Below are positions 45,377-53,585 of a stretch of DNA of 64,000 bases, one piece after another. The stretch spans positions 682,001 through 746,000 of the forward strand of contig NZ_AP028136.1 of assembly GCF_030297555.1 (NCBI RefSeq), given 5' to 3'. The number at the start of each line of letters is the position of its first letter. Within the stretch, counting starts at the first letter, position 1. Made by a program: the position numbers and the translations under genes. The notes beneath the pieces were generated by a model. It did not search any database and was not told where the DNA came from. It saw only the letters and a program-made list of their open reading frames with translations. Origin of the DNA: Polynucleobacter sp. HIN5. GTDB taxonomy: Bacteria; Pseudomonadota; Gammaproteobacteria; Burkholderiales; Burkholderiaceae.

Positions 45377-45769
45377 ATGATTGATCATCTGGATCATTTG
45401 GTTTTAACAACTGCACACGAGGAACAGTGCATCCATTTCTATACACGCATACTTGGGATGAAACTTGAGTCATTTATTGGGGGAACACCACCGGTTGAGC
45501 GTAAAGCATTCAAGTTTGGTCAGCAAAAGATCAATCTTCATATCAAAGGTAAAGAATTTGAACCCAAGGCAGATGTTCCAACACCTGGTTCGCTTGATTT
45601 ATGTTTTATTGCAGACCGTCCATTAAAGGAGGTGATTGAGCAATTAAAAATTCTAAATTGGCCAATCATCGAAGGGCCCGTTGTTCGGACTGGCGCAACG
45701 ACTAAAATAAATTCAGTCTATCTTCGCGACCCCGACCAAAATCTAATCGAGATCAGTGAATTGCTCTAA
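45377..45769 (+). CDS. VOC-superfamily (glyoxalase/dioxygenase fold) protein
   Basis: 130 residues from the ATG at 45377, which has GGAGGGG in front; the frame is open 42 bases further up. IDHLDHLVLTTAHEEQCIHF opens the first beta-alpha-beta module, with a metal-ligand histidine, and SVYLRDPDQNLIEISEL closes the second, with its glutamate. This sub-group is usually annotated as a VOC-family virulence protein; the reaction is unknown. It is 68 bases after hmuV. Confidence 0.85.
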   Translation: MIDHLDHLVLTTAHEEQCIHFYTRILGMKLESFIGGTPPVERKAFKFGQQKINLHIKGKEFEPKADVPTPGSLDLCFIADRPLKEVIEQLKILNWPIIEGPVVRTGATTKINSVYLRDPDQNLIEISELL

Positions 45770-45779
45770 GAGCTTAGCT

Positions 45780-46328
45780 TTAGATGGCCTTTGTGTCCTT
45801 CAGCCGGTCTTCGACAAAGTAATACCAATTGGCTTGACGTTGCCAATATTCCTTCCATAGGGATCGCCAGCTGGGTTTGGGTAGGTCCATATGACCTTCA
45901 ACATCGCCGTAGATATTCCTGGATTGCAAGCCGTGCTTATCGCATAAATATCGAATCGCTTGATTCTCGATGACGCAATGCATATAGAGCATATGGTAGC
46001 CACGGTTTTGAGCCCAAGTAATTGCTTCGCTCAATAGTTGATCGGCAATGCCATGTCGACGAAACTCTTTTTTCACAATCACGCCAAATTCAACTGCATC
46101 ATTGAGACGGGCAATATGAATTACACCGGCCCAGTGTCCATCGTGATGAGCAATCAGAAAGTGATGATTCGCTTTGTCCTGTTTAAATTTACGGATGAGG
46201 CGATTGATGCCCTCAGCGCTTAAGCTAATCCCAAAGTAGTTTCTCAGCGTCTGGGGATCTAAGGTTTTTAGCCACGATCCATACCGACTGATTTGGGTAT
46301 CTGGCAGAAAGTGAGTAAAGACCGTCAT
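45780..46328 (-). CDS. GNAT-family N-acetyltransferase
   Basis: 182 residues. VEFGVIVKKEFRRHGIADQLLSEAITWA contains the acetyl-CoA-binding motif RRHGIA, and the conserved asparagine/tyrosine region is NQAIRYLCDKHGL. Acts on an unknown small molecule or protein amine. Its gene lies 1 base downstream of a 34-residue reading frame and should be co-transcribed with it. Confidence 0.85.
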   Translation of the reverse strand: MTVFTHFLPDTQISRYGSWLKTLDPQTLRNYFGISLSAEGINRLIRKFKQDKANHHFLIAHHDGHWAGVIHIARLNDAVEFGVIVKKEFRRHGIADQLLSEAITWAQNRGYHMLYMHCVIENQAIRYLCDKHGLQSRNIYGDVEGHMDLPKPSWRSLWKEYWQRQANWYYFVEDRLKDTKAI

Positions 46329-46329
46329 C

Positions 46330-46434
46330 CTAGGACCCCAGGGGGTAACTTTTTTGCTTCCTTGCGATGTACGCTAAGCGAGCCTCAGACCAGGCTTCAA
46401 CGATGCTTTTAAGGTATTTCATTAGTTTTTTCAT
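46330..46434 (-). CDS. 34-residue basic protein of unknown function
   Basis: Frame of 35 codons with a good ribosome binding site (AGAGGATAGAGT before the ATG). The product begins MKKLMKYLKSIVEAWSEARL and ends KQKSYPLGS, a single amphipathic helix with a basic face. It immediately precedes the acetyltransferase gene (1-base gap). Size and composition recall DUF1127-like or phage-shock-like micro-proteins, but I cannot assign a family. Confidence 0.55.
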   Translation of the reverse strand: MKKLMKYLKSIVEAWSEARLAYIARKQKSYPLGS

Positions 46435-46484
46435 ACTCTATCCTCTTGTAAAGGTTTGATTTAAATAGGAATAAACCCTTTTTA

Positions 46485-46496
46485 AGGGTTAACCCT
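46485..46496. promoter_or_regulatory. palindromic operator candidate
   Basis: AGGGTTAACCCT is a perfect 12-base palindrome. It is adjacent to a further 7-base inverted repeat (AACCCTT at 46474-46480 with AAGGGTT at 46484-46490). The 282-base spacer separates divergent genes (small protein/acetyltransferase and antiporter). A second hairpin, AATGCTG/CAGCATT, is at 46522-46540. No known regulator consensus is matched, and nothing else was seen in the spacer. Confidence 0.35.
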
Positions 46497-46716
46497 AAAT
46501 CTACTATACGCTTAATTTAAGAATGCTGCATGACAGCATTTGCAAGCGTGGCTTTATCCCAACTCTCCGCATTTGCCATTGCAGGTGACATACCTCAACA
46601 ACGACTAAGAAAAAACGGGGAATGCTTGTGGAATATGGCTTTTTTGCTGGGGCTTATAAAAACAAAACTGATACTATCGAATGGTTTGTATCGATAACGA
46701 ATAACTATCCTGATCT

Positions 46717-48414
46717 ATGCCACATGACGTTACGCTGATTGCAACTCTTGCTGGAGGTTTTGGATTGGCTCTGATCTTTGGCTTGGCTGCCTCATATTTA
46801 AAAATGCCGCCATTGCTCGGCTATTTAATTGCTGGGGTCATGATTGGACCTGCAACTCCTGGATTCGTGGCAGACATTGGGCTATCGCAGCAGTTAGCAG
46901 AGATTGGTGTCATGCTATTGATGTTTGGTGTCGGACTGCATTTTTCATTTGATGATCTGATGGCCGTCAAAAAAATTGCTGTACCCGGTGCATTACTACA
47001 GATTATTGTGGTTACCGCACTTGGTTTTATGGTTGCAAGCTATTGGGATTTATCAACCATCGGCGCCATTATTTTTGGCCTCAGTTTATCGGTTGCCAGT
47101 ACCGTTGTTCTCTTGCGAGTACTTGAATCAAAGGGTTTATTAGAAACAGCGAATGGCCAGATTGCGGTTGGTTGGCTCGTCGTCGAAGACCTGGTCATGG
47201 TCTTGGCCCTGGTTCTATTGCCTGTGTTAGCTAGTATTTATGGAGATAACGCAGCCGCTACTCAGCAGGCGAGTTCTGGCGATTTGCTGTCAATGATTGG
47301 TATAACCCTTGCAAAAGTTGCTGCATTTATCGCACTCATGCTAGTCGTTGGGAAGCGTTTATTACCCAAGATGTTGTGGTTGGTGGCAAAGAGTGGCTCG
47401 CGGGAATTATTTACTTTAGCGGTTATTGCAACTGCAATTGGGGTTGCCTTTTTTTCGGCTGAGTTATTTGATGTATCGTTTGCGCTCGGCGCCTTCTTTG
47501 CGGGCATGATGCTGGGTGAGTCGGAGCTTAGTAAACGCGCTGCTGATGAGTCTTTACCGTTACGTGATGCCTTTGCTGTCTTATTCTTTGTATCGGTTGG
47601 AATGGTTTTTAATCCGGAGATCATCTGGCAAGAGCCGCTTAAATTACTAATCGTTATTTCAATCATTCTGATTGGAAATATGGCAGTTGGTGTTCTTCTA
47701 GTCCTCCTATTTAATTACCCACTTGGGACCGCTTTAACGGTCGGTGTAAGCTTGGCTCAGATTGGGGAGTTCTCATTTATTCTTGCTGGCATGGGTCTTG
47801 CCATGAATCTAATTCCAAATGAGGTGTACAGCTTGATCTTGGCGGGAGCGATTTTATCGATCGCCTTGAACTCCTTCTTATTTAACGGTATCGAGCCAGC
47901 TTTAGTATGGGCTCGAAAGCGCTCACACCTGGCACGTAAGCTGGATGAGCGGCTGGATCCCTTGTCATTATTACCCACCACCGTTAACGAATCGCTCTTA
48001 CATAAGCAAGTGGTGATCGTAGGTTACGGTCGCGTTGGTAAGAAAGTCTTTGAGAGCCTCAAGGCACACAATATTAATTGTGTGATCGCTGAAAAAGAGC
48101 GCGGTATGGTTGAGGAGCTTCGTAAGCAAAATATTCCCGCGGTGACTGGTGATGCAGCCGATCCCTTTGTTTTGATTCAGGCGCATATTGCTCGTGCGGC
48201 AATCTTGGTCATTGCAACAAAAGATTCAATTGATATTAGCAAGATGGTGGAAACTGCGCGAACCCTGAATCCCGAGGTCAAAATCTTTATCCGGGCGCGA
48301 AGCCCTGAAGAGATCGAGCTCTATGAGAAAGAGGGCTGGGGTAAATCCTTTACCCCCGAAGATGAGTTGGCAGCACGCATAGCCGGTGAGGTCATCGCGG
48401 AGATGGCAAAATAA
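46717..48414 (+). CDS. Kef/YbaL-type cation:proton antiporter with TrkA-N domain
   Basis: 565 residues. The first 390 residues form the CPA2 exchanger with about 12 helices (PPLLGYLIAGVMIGPATPGF; IGVMLLMFGVGLHFSFDDL; LAQIGEFSFILAGMG). A Rossmann regulatory domain follows (VVIVGYGRVGKKVFESLKAH), binding NAD(H) or a nucleotide. It probably exports potassium for protons under stress or pH change. Monocistronic or with the next lipoprotein gene, 28 bases downstream. Confidence 0.9.
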   Translation: MPHDVTLIATLAGGFGLALIFGLAASYLKMPPLLGYLIAGVMIGPATPGFVADIGLSQQLAEIGVMLLMFGVGLHFSFDDLMAVKKIAVPGALLQIIVVTALGFMVASYWDLSTIGAIIFGLSLSVASTVVLLRVLESKGLLETANGQIAVGWLVVEDLVMVLALVLLPVLASIYGDNAAATQQASSGDLLSMIGITLAKVAAFIALMLVVGKRLLPKMLWLVAKSGSRELFTLAVIATAIGVAFFSAELFDVSFALGAFFAGMMLGESELSKRAADESLPLRDAFAVLFFVSVGMVFNPEIIWQEPLKLLIVISIILIGNMAVGVLLVLLFNYPLGTALTVGVSLAQIGEFSFILAGMGLAMNLIPNEVYSLILAGAILSIALNSFLFNGIEPALVWARKRSHLARKLDERLDPLSLLPTTVNESLLHKQVVIVGYGRVGKKVFESLKAHNINCVIAEKERGMVEELRKQNIPAVTGDAADPFVLIQAHIARAAILVIATKDSIDISKMVETARTLNPEVKIFIRARSPEEIELYEKEGWGKSFTPEDELAARIAGEVIAEMAK

Positions 48415-48442
48415 TTTATCTATTTGTTTAGTACTGAAAATA

Positions 48443-49561
48443 ATGAACCACCAAATCATGATGGCTAAATCCAGAAAGCCTATTTTCCTTGCGGTGAGCG
48501 TTGTAGCAACGATATTGCTGGGCGCCTGTGCTGGGGGTCAATCGAATAGCGACTTTGGTAACGCTGCAACCGTGAGCGCGAGCCCTCAAATGTTATCGAA
48601 TGCACAGATAGAGTCTTTGGTTTCTCCAATCGCCCTATACCCTGATTCATTGCTATCTATTATGTTGTTGGCTTCAACCTATCCGCTTGAAGTTGCTGAA
48701 GCCTATAACTGGCGCTCGAGCAATACGAGTTTGCAGGGCAGTGCGCTTACGAATGCAATCAATGCTCAATCGTGGAACGATAGTGTGAAGTCATTAATTA
48801 CATTTCCTCAAGCGCTAACTATGATGGGGAAGCAGTTGCAGTGGACACAAAATCTCGGAAATGCGTATAAGTTGCAACCGGCAGATACGATGAAAGCTGT
48901 TCAAGCTCTCCGCAAGAAAGCACAAACTGCCGGTACCTTAAAAAGTAATGCCCAAATGACCGTGAGTACCGATGCCAGCGGGAATATCATCATCGCGCCG
49001 CCCAATACGCAAATTGTGTATGTGCCAACCTACAACCCAACCCAGGTTTATGGTCCATGGCCCTATCCCGATTACCCACCATATCCCGCGTATGATCCGG
49101 CCTGGGGCGCTATGTCCTTTGGGGTGGGTTTAGCGGTTGGAGGGGCCTTATGGGCAACGCCAGCTTGGTCAAGCGGCACGATTAATGTAAATAATAATGA
49201 GCAACGTCCGAACCGAGGCTTAATTGGTCCGAGCAGCATTGCTAACCAGCAACGCCTTTTGAACGATTGGAAAAATAACGCCACTCCACAAGAGCGACAA
49301 GATGCGCGCAATGCTGCGCAGCGCGCCGATAGTGCATTTGAGAAAAATGCTACAACCCAAGAAAAGGCTCAAGCCAGCCGTCTTGATCAAGAAGGGCGCT
49401 CCGCAATTGCAGCGGATCGAGCAAACCCCAATGCAACTCGAGAAGCTGCTCAAGAAAATGCGATGCGGGAACAGGCGCGCTTTGATGAGAATCGGGATCG
49501 CTTCGGAGGCTTCCGTGGAGGAGGCTTTGGGGGTGGTCGCATGGGTGGATTTAGGCGCTAA
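48443..49561 (+). CDS. DUF3300 lipoprotein
   Basis: About 372 residues from the ATG at 48443; ATGs at 48458 and 48461 are alternatives. The lipobox is VATILLGACAGG. The DUF3300 domain covers residues about 50-200 (SPIALYPDSLLSIMLLASTY; PPNTQIVYVPTYNPTQVYGP). A low-complexity Asn/Gln/Arg-rich helical region and a glycine-rich FGGFRGGGFGGGRMGGF end follow. Surface or periplasmic role unknown. Confidence 0.82.
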   Translation: MNHQIMMAKSRKPIFLAVSVVATILLGACAGGQSNSDFGNAATVSASPQMLSNAQIESLVSPIALYPDSLLSIMLLASTYPLEVAEAYNWRSSNTSLQGSALTNAINAQSWNDSVKSLITFPQALTMMGKQLQWTQNLGNAYKLQPADTMKAVQALRKKAQTAGTLKSNAQMTVSTDASGNIIIAPPNTQIVYVPTYNPTQVYGPWPYPDYPPYPAYDPAWGAMSFGVGLAVGGALWATPAWSSGTINVNNNEQRPNRGLIGPSSIANQQRLLNDWKNNATPQERQDARNAAQRADSAFEKNATTQEKAQASRLDQEGRSAIAADRANPNATREAAQENAMREQARFDENRDRFGGFRGGGFGGGRMGGFRR

Positions 49562-49587
49562 TCATGCTATCAATCAAAATACGATCA

Positions 49588-49953
49588 ATGAAAACAATGA
49601 AGATACTTTTGGGATTAGCATTCGGATATTTGGCAATCATTCCGGTGATCAGTTATGGGCAAGCAAAACCGCATGATGCGTCGACTGCTGCCATGGTGGA
49701 ACTTTGCAAAGCGCGAAACGATATAGATGCTCAAAACTTTTGCTTTGGATTTGGTGAGGGGGTTTATCAGGCTTATTTAGCCAGTCGCCCAGCGGGTTCA
49801 AAGCCTAGTATCTGCTTTGCATCCAGTAACCACACGCGCGAGCAAGTACTCGAGGATTTTCTCAAATGGAATCAGCAAAATCCGCAATTTAATCCAGAGC
49901 AGGCCGCTAAAACCCTAATCCGCTTCTTCAAACAACGCTACCCCTGTAAATAG
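49588..49953 (+). CDS. Rap1a/Tai-like exported protein
   Basis: 121 residues from the ATG at 49588, beginning with a signal peptide (ILLGLAFGYLAIIPVISYG). Three cysteines and the pattern NFCFGFGEGVYQAYL, SICFASSNHTREQVLEDFL, ending KQRYPC match the Rap1a/Tai fold. That family includes immunity proteins against type VI amidase effectors, but many members are unlinked to toxins. No effector or type VI gene is here, so an immunity role is not supported. Confidence 0.65.
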   Translation: MKTMKILLGLAFGYLAIIPVISYGQAKPHDASTAAMVELCKARNDIDAQNFCFGFGEGVYQAYLASRPAGSKPSICFASSNHTREQVLEDFLKWNQQNPQFNPEQAAKTLIRFFKQRYPCK

Positions 49954-50023
49954 TGGCTAATTTAGACAATCGTTATACAATCGTTTTGAGTTCCGCCGAT
50001 TCTCTTTGCCGAAAGGAAAAAAC

Positions 50024-50242
50024 ATGCTCCAGATGCTAATTAATGATTCAATGAGTACGACAGATAAGATCATGAAAATTGCTGGTTTTATTGGTATGGT
50101 GGTTAGTATTACGGTTGCCTTTTACTTGATCTTCTCCGCAAGTGCCCCTGACTCCAAAACTGCTGTGTTTATCTTCTCTTTGGGCTCTGGTCTTGCCCTT
50201 GGTTATTTGTCATTTGCAATCAAACAAAAATCCCGAAACTAA
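50024..50242 (+). CDS. two-helix membrane protein of unknown function
   Basis: 72 residues from the ATG at 50024, preceded by GAAAGGAAAAAAC. Two transmembrane helices (IAGFIGMVVSITVAFYLIF and TAVFIFSLGSGLALGYLSFA) and a basic C-terminus. A terminator-like hairpin lies 20 bases after the stop. Family unknown. Confidence 0.6.
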   Translation: MLQMLINDSMSTTDKIMKIAGFIGMVVSITVAFYLIFSASAPDSKTAVFIFSLGSGLALGYLSFAIKQKSRN

Positions 50243-50262
50243 TTAAATAGATTCATCCCTTG

Positions 50263-50292
50263 ATGGCTCCATTGCGGAGCCATTTTATTTTT
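50263..50292 (+). terminator. rho-independent terminator
   Basis: ATGGCTCC (50263-50270) pairs perfectly with GGAGCCAT (50276-50283) around a 5-base loop, followed by a T-rich tract. Ends the small membrane-protein transcript just before the EamA gene. Confidence 0.75.
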
Positions 50293-50303
50293 AAGAGCAC
50301 TCA

Positions 50304-51185
50304 ATGAAAAATGAAACCAAAGGCATGCTGATTGGTTTCATAGGTATCTTTATATTCAGCCTGACCCTACCGGTTACTAAAATAACCGTTGAGATTCTTA
50401 ATCCCTATTTTTTGTGCTTTGCGCGCGCATTACTCGCTGGAATCTTGGCGGGAGCCTATCTAATCTTCACCAAAGCACCGATTCCAGACGCTAAGCAAAT
50501 TCGTCAATTTGCGATGGTGGCGCTCGGGGTAGTCTTTATCTTCCCCCTATTTATTAATATTGCCATGACTACGGGTGAGGCCTCTCACGCTGGTGTTATT
50601 TTGGGGATCATGCCATTGGCTACGGTCGTTGCGGGAGTACTACTTTTTCAAGAGCGGCCGTCCTTGGGCTTTTGGATTAGCGCTTTGATAGGCTGTTTCT
50701 TCGTCTGTACCTATGCCTATTTAAATAGTGAAGGGGGGTTTCGGTATACCGATCTCTTGCTATTGATTGCTTGTGCAGCCAATGGGATTGCCTATGCGAT
50801 TGGCGGCAACTTATCGCGTACGATGAATGCCAAACAAGTAATCTCATGGACCTTAGTTCTCTCATTGCCGATCAACGTGATTGGAAGCGTCTTCACATTT
50901 CAAGAATCCTATTTAATAGCTAATGCCAGTATTTGGATTAGCTTTTTATACCTAGGGATCTTTTCAATGTTTATTGGATTCTTCTTTTGGTATGGCGGTA
51001 TGGCGATTGGTGGAATCTCACGCGTGAGTCAGGTTCAATTAATACAACCCTTTTGTACCTTATTGGCCTCTGCTATTTTGGTCTCTGAACCCATTACCTG
51101 GATGAACATTCTTTTTGCCGGTTTGGTGATTACAACAGTCATGATTGGGCGTCAGATGTTGGTACGTCGGGGGCCAGCTGTCTAA
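50304..51185 (+). CDS. EamA/DMT-superfamily transporter
   Basis: 293 residues with ten predicted helices in two EamA repeats (FIGIFIFSLTLPVTKITVEI at the start; SFLYLGIFSMFIGFFFWYGG in the second half). DMT carriers export amino acids or other metabolites; the substrate is unknown. Twelve bases separate the upstream terminator from the ATG. Confidence 0.85.
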   Translation: MKNETKGMLIGFIGIFIFSLTLPVTKITVEILNPYFLCFARALLAGILAGAYLIFTKAPIPDAKQIRQFAMVALGVVFIFPLFINIAMTTGEASHAGVILGIMPLATVVAGVLLFQERPSLGFWISALIGCFFVCTYAYLNSEGGFRYTDLLLLIACAANGIAYAIGGNLSRTMNAKQVISWTLVLSLPINVIGSVFTFQESYLIANASIWISFLYLGIFSMFIGFFFWYGGMAIGGISRVSQVQLIQPFCTLLASAILVSEPITWMNILFAGLVITTVMIGRQMLVRRGPAV

Positions 51186-51395
51186 TTTGATTGACGGGTG
51201 GAAGTATTCAGATTATGAAATTAACCGCAGAATCAAGCCAGTAAAGGGTCTGATGGCGGTCAAGATCGTAAAAAATGCGGGATTATCCCTAGAGCAATCC
51301 CCTTGTATTCACGTAATCTGTGTTGCAAACTCTAGTCGTTATCAGTTGCAAATTACTTGGCAAATGGTAATTTATATTTAGGAGACTTCTATTTT

Positions 51396-51419
51396 GGGCT
51401 GCTGTAGCAGTCCATTTTT
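51396..51419 (+). terminator. possible terminator ahead of the HU gene
   Basis: GGGCTGCT (51396-51403) pairs with AGCAGTCC (51406-51413), with one G-U pair and a tight loop, followed by five T. It lies about 210 bases after the EamA stop and 36 bases before hup. The 270-base spacer otherwise shows AT-rich promoter-like sequence only. Confidence 0.45.
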
Positions 51420-51454
51420 GTAAAGTTTATTAATTGTTTGTTTAAAGGAAAAAT

Positions 51455-51736
51455 ATGAATAAAGCTGAACTCGTAGAAAAAATTGCTGATGATGCTGAAC
51501 TTTCAAAAGCTAGTGCAGAGCGTGCTCTAAACTCCGCGATTGAAAATATTATCAAAGCAGTAACGAAAGGTGACTCCGTTCAGTTAGTTGGTTTTGGAAC
51601 CTTCAGCCAAGGTAAGCGCTCAGCACGTACTGGTCGCAATCCAAAGACTGGTGAAGCAATTAAGATTGCTGCATCAAAAACCGCAAAGTTCTCTGCCGGT
51701 AAAGCGTTCAAAGACTCTGTCAACAAACGCAAATAA
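51455..51736 (+). CDS. hupB: HU-type histone-like DNA-binding protein
   Basis: 93 residues: [20 protein letters not shown], then [20 protein letters not shown] and the DNA-contacting arm [12 protein letters not shown]. Compacts and bends the chromosome as a dimer. The beta arm has the proline of the RNP motif. Followed by a short hairpin at the stop and a strong terminator. Confidence 0.94.
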   Translation: MNKAELVEKIADDAELSKASAERALNSAIENIIKAVTKGDSVQLVGFGTFSQGKRSARTGRNPKTGEAIKIAASKTAKFSAGKAFKDSVNKRK

Positions 51737-51758
51737 TACCGTTTCGGTATTGCCAGAG

Positions 51759-51782
51759 AAGCCGCCCACGAGGCGGCTTTTT
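51759..51782 (+). terminator. rho-independent terminator of the HU gene
   Basis: AAGCCGCC (51759-51766) and GGCGGCTT (51772-51779) form a perfect 8-base-pair GC-rich stem with a 5-base loop and a run of T. It is 23 bases after the HU stop. Confidence 0.9.
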
Positions 51783-51848
51783 GTTGCTCCGCAACATTTC
51801 AAAGCCGCAAAGCCTTGTAATTCAAGTGCAATACGCTAGAATCCATAC

Positions 51849-52232
51849 ATGCTTGAATCAATTGGCAAAAAATTTATACATTGCTTTGTAATTGCATCTA
51901 TTGTCTTCGGGTGCTCTGTCCAAGCTGCGACACCGTCGTTTCAAGAGGACTTGGATGACTTTGAGGAAATCACGCAGCTGGTTACAACACCGCCAGCCGT
52001 GCAGTTTGATCCAAATTCCATTTCTTGGCACAACAAAGAGCTTACTCAACTTCTGGCCTCATCTTTTGGAGTGGCGGATGATCTTGAGCAGCTATCAATA
52101 CATACTGTCCACATTCCCTATGTATCTCCTTCAAAAGAAAGTTTTCATACTTTCAATCTAGAAGTATTTCATTCTTCCCTGATTCGCTCTCATCTCCCTC
52201 GAGCCCCTCCATTAGCGTCGATTAATTTGTAA
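51849..52232 (+). CDS. exported protein ahead of a metal efflux operon
   Basis: 127 residues with a signal peptide (FIHCFVIASIVFGCSVQA). The mature region is acidic at first (DDFEEITQLV) and has histidines toward the C-terminus (SIHTVHIPYV; TFNLEVFHSS). Small periplasmic proteins at this place in RND operons often bind the metal, but no motif is clear. It lies 65 bases before the TolC-type gene. Confidence 0.55.
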   Translation: MLESIGKKFIHCFVIASIVFGCSVQAATPSFQEDLDDFEEITQLVTTPPAVQFDPNSISWHNKELTQLLASSFGVADDLEQLSIHTVHIPYVSPSKESFHTFNLEVFHSSLIRSHLPRAPPLASINL

Positions 52233-52296
52233 CGTTTTTTGGGTAGAGAGATCACTCTACATTTGATAAACCCCTATCTTGGGAATATTTGGATTG

Positions 52297-53577
52297 ATGA
52301 AGTCAGTTTTTAGCTTGTTCGCTTTATGTTTGTTGATTAGTTCTGCGTTGGCGCAAAGTCCACCGCGGGATATGGACTTGCGTCAGTTATGGGCAGAGCT
52401 CAAACTCAATAATCCTCAGCTCACCTCGTTACGAGAGAACTATTTATCCGTAAAGGCTACCGTCCCCCAAATTGCAGCACCTGCGAACCCTCAGTTAGGA
52501 CTGGTTTGGTCCGGGATGCCAGCTAATTCACCATTTGCATTAGGGACTGCAAATAATAGTGTCAGTAGTAATAATTCAATTTCTGTTGCGCAACCATTTC
52601 AGTTTCCTGGTAAAAAAAGCCTTGCTTCAGAAATTGCGGACACTTCAGCGGAATCACTGCTAGCACAAAGTGAATCCAGCTATTTACAACTGGGCGCTCA
52701 ACTATCCACCTTGTATTACAACGCGTTGTCGGCACAAAAACAGCTTCAGGTGTCAAAGGAAATGGTCGCTCGTTTTGAGTTAATCAAAAATGTATCGAGA
52801 TCGCGCTATGCCAATAACTCAGCAGCCTATGTTGAGTTTTTAAATACGCAAGTAGCCCAAAGTGCTGCTGTAGCAGATCAATTTAATTTGGAGAAGCAGC
52901 TGCAACTGGCTTATCGTAGTATTAATCAATTGATTGGCCGCGATCCCAGAGAAAAAATTACATTATCTGGAAACGTGCAACAGGCGGTTCGCTCGGTACC
53001 AACTCTAATTGAGTTGGAAAATTATGCTGAAACTAGCCATCCCTTATTACGTAGCTCCCAACTCGATGTGGATGCTGCGCGTAAAGGCGTCAGTCTCGCT
53101 AAAAAGGCCTATTTGCCAGATTTCCAGGTCATTGGTTCTTCCTATACCCCAAGAGGTCCATTTGCCCCGAACAATGGCGCACTTTTTTATCAATTTGAGT
53201 TCGATATCGTGATTCCGTTGTATTTTTTCATGAAAGAAAAGTACGGGGTAGAGCAAGCTGTTCGTAAACAAGCGGCTGTAGAAGCGAGTAATGTAGCGAA
53301 CCGTCAACAAATTATTTTAGGGGTAGCAAATGCCTATACGGTATTTGAGCAAACTAAGAATCGCATGCAATTTATTCGCGATAGCCAATTACCACAAGCC
53401 GATGCCGCCTATAAGGTTGCCCTAACTCAGTACTCCAACAACGGTCAGGGCTTTAATGATCTTCTAACCGCACAAAATCAGTTAAGGCTCGTTCAGAATC
53501 AACTCACGGTCGCTGAGAGCGACTTATTGCAAGCATACGCTGTGTTAATGGTTGCTGCGGGACGCGAACCATTTTAG
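52297..53577 (+). CDS. TolC-family outer-membrane efflux protein
   Basis: About 426 residues from the ATG at 52297, preceded by a TTG option 18 bases up. Signal peptide MKSVFSLFALCLLISSALAQ. Two outer-membrane-factor repeats with long coiled coils (VQNQLTVAESDLLQAYAVLM near the end). Forms the exit duct for the adaptor and pump encoded next. No lipobox cysteine at the cleavage site. Confidence 0.9.
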   Translation: MKSVFSLFALCLLISSALAQSPPRDMDLRQLWAELKLNNPQLTSLRENYLSVKATVPQIAAPANPQLGLVWSGMPANSPFALGTANNSVSSNNSISVAQPFQFPGKKSLASEIADTSAESLLAQSESSYLQLGAQLSTLYYNALSAQKQLQVSKEMVARFELIKNVSRSRYANNSAAYVEFLNTQVAQSAAVADQFNLEKQLQLAYRSINQLIGRDPREKITLSGNVQQAVRSVPTLIELENYAETSHPLLRSSQLDVDAARKGVSLAKKAYLPDFQVIGSSYTPRGPFAPNNGALFYQFEFDIVIPLYFFMKEKYGVEQAVRKQAAVEASNVANRQQIILGVANAYTVFEQTKNRMQFIRDSQLPQADAAYKVALTQYSNNGQGFNDLLTAQNQLRLVQNQLTVAESDLLQAYAVLMVAAGREPF

Positions 53578-53585
53578 GAACCATT

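Noticed and set aside
51145..51381. Open frame between EamA and HU genes
   Set aside because: It starts inside the EamA gene in another frame, has no ribosome binding site and no recognisable protein character; the spacer looks regulatory.
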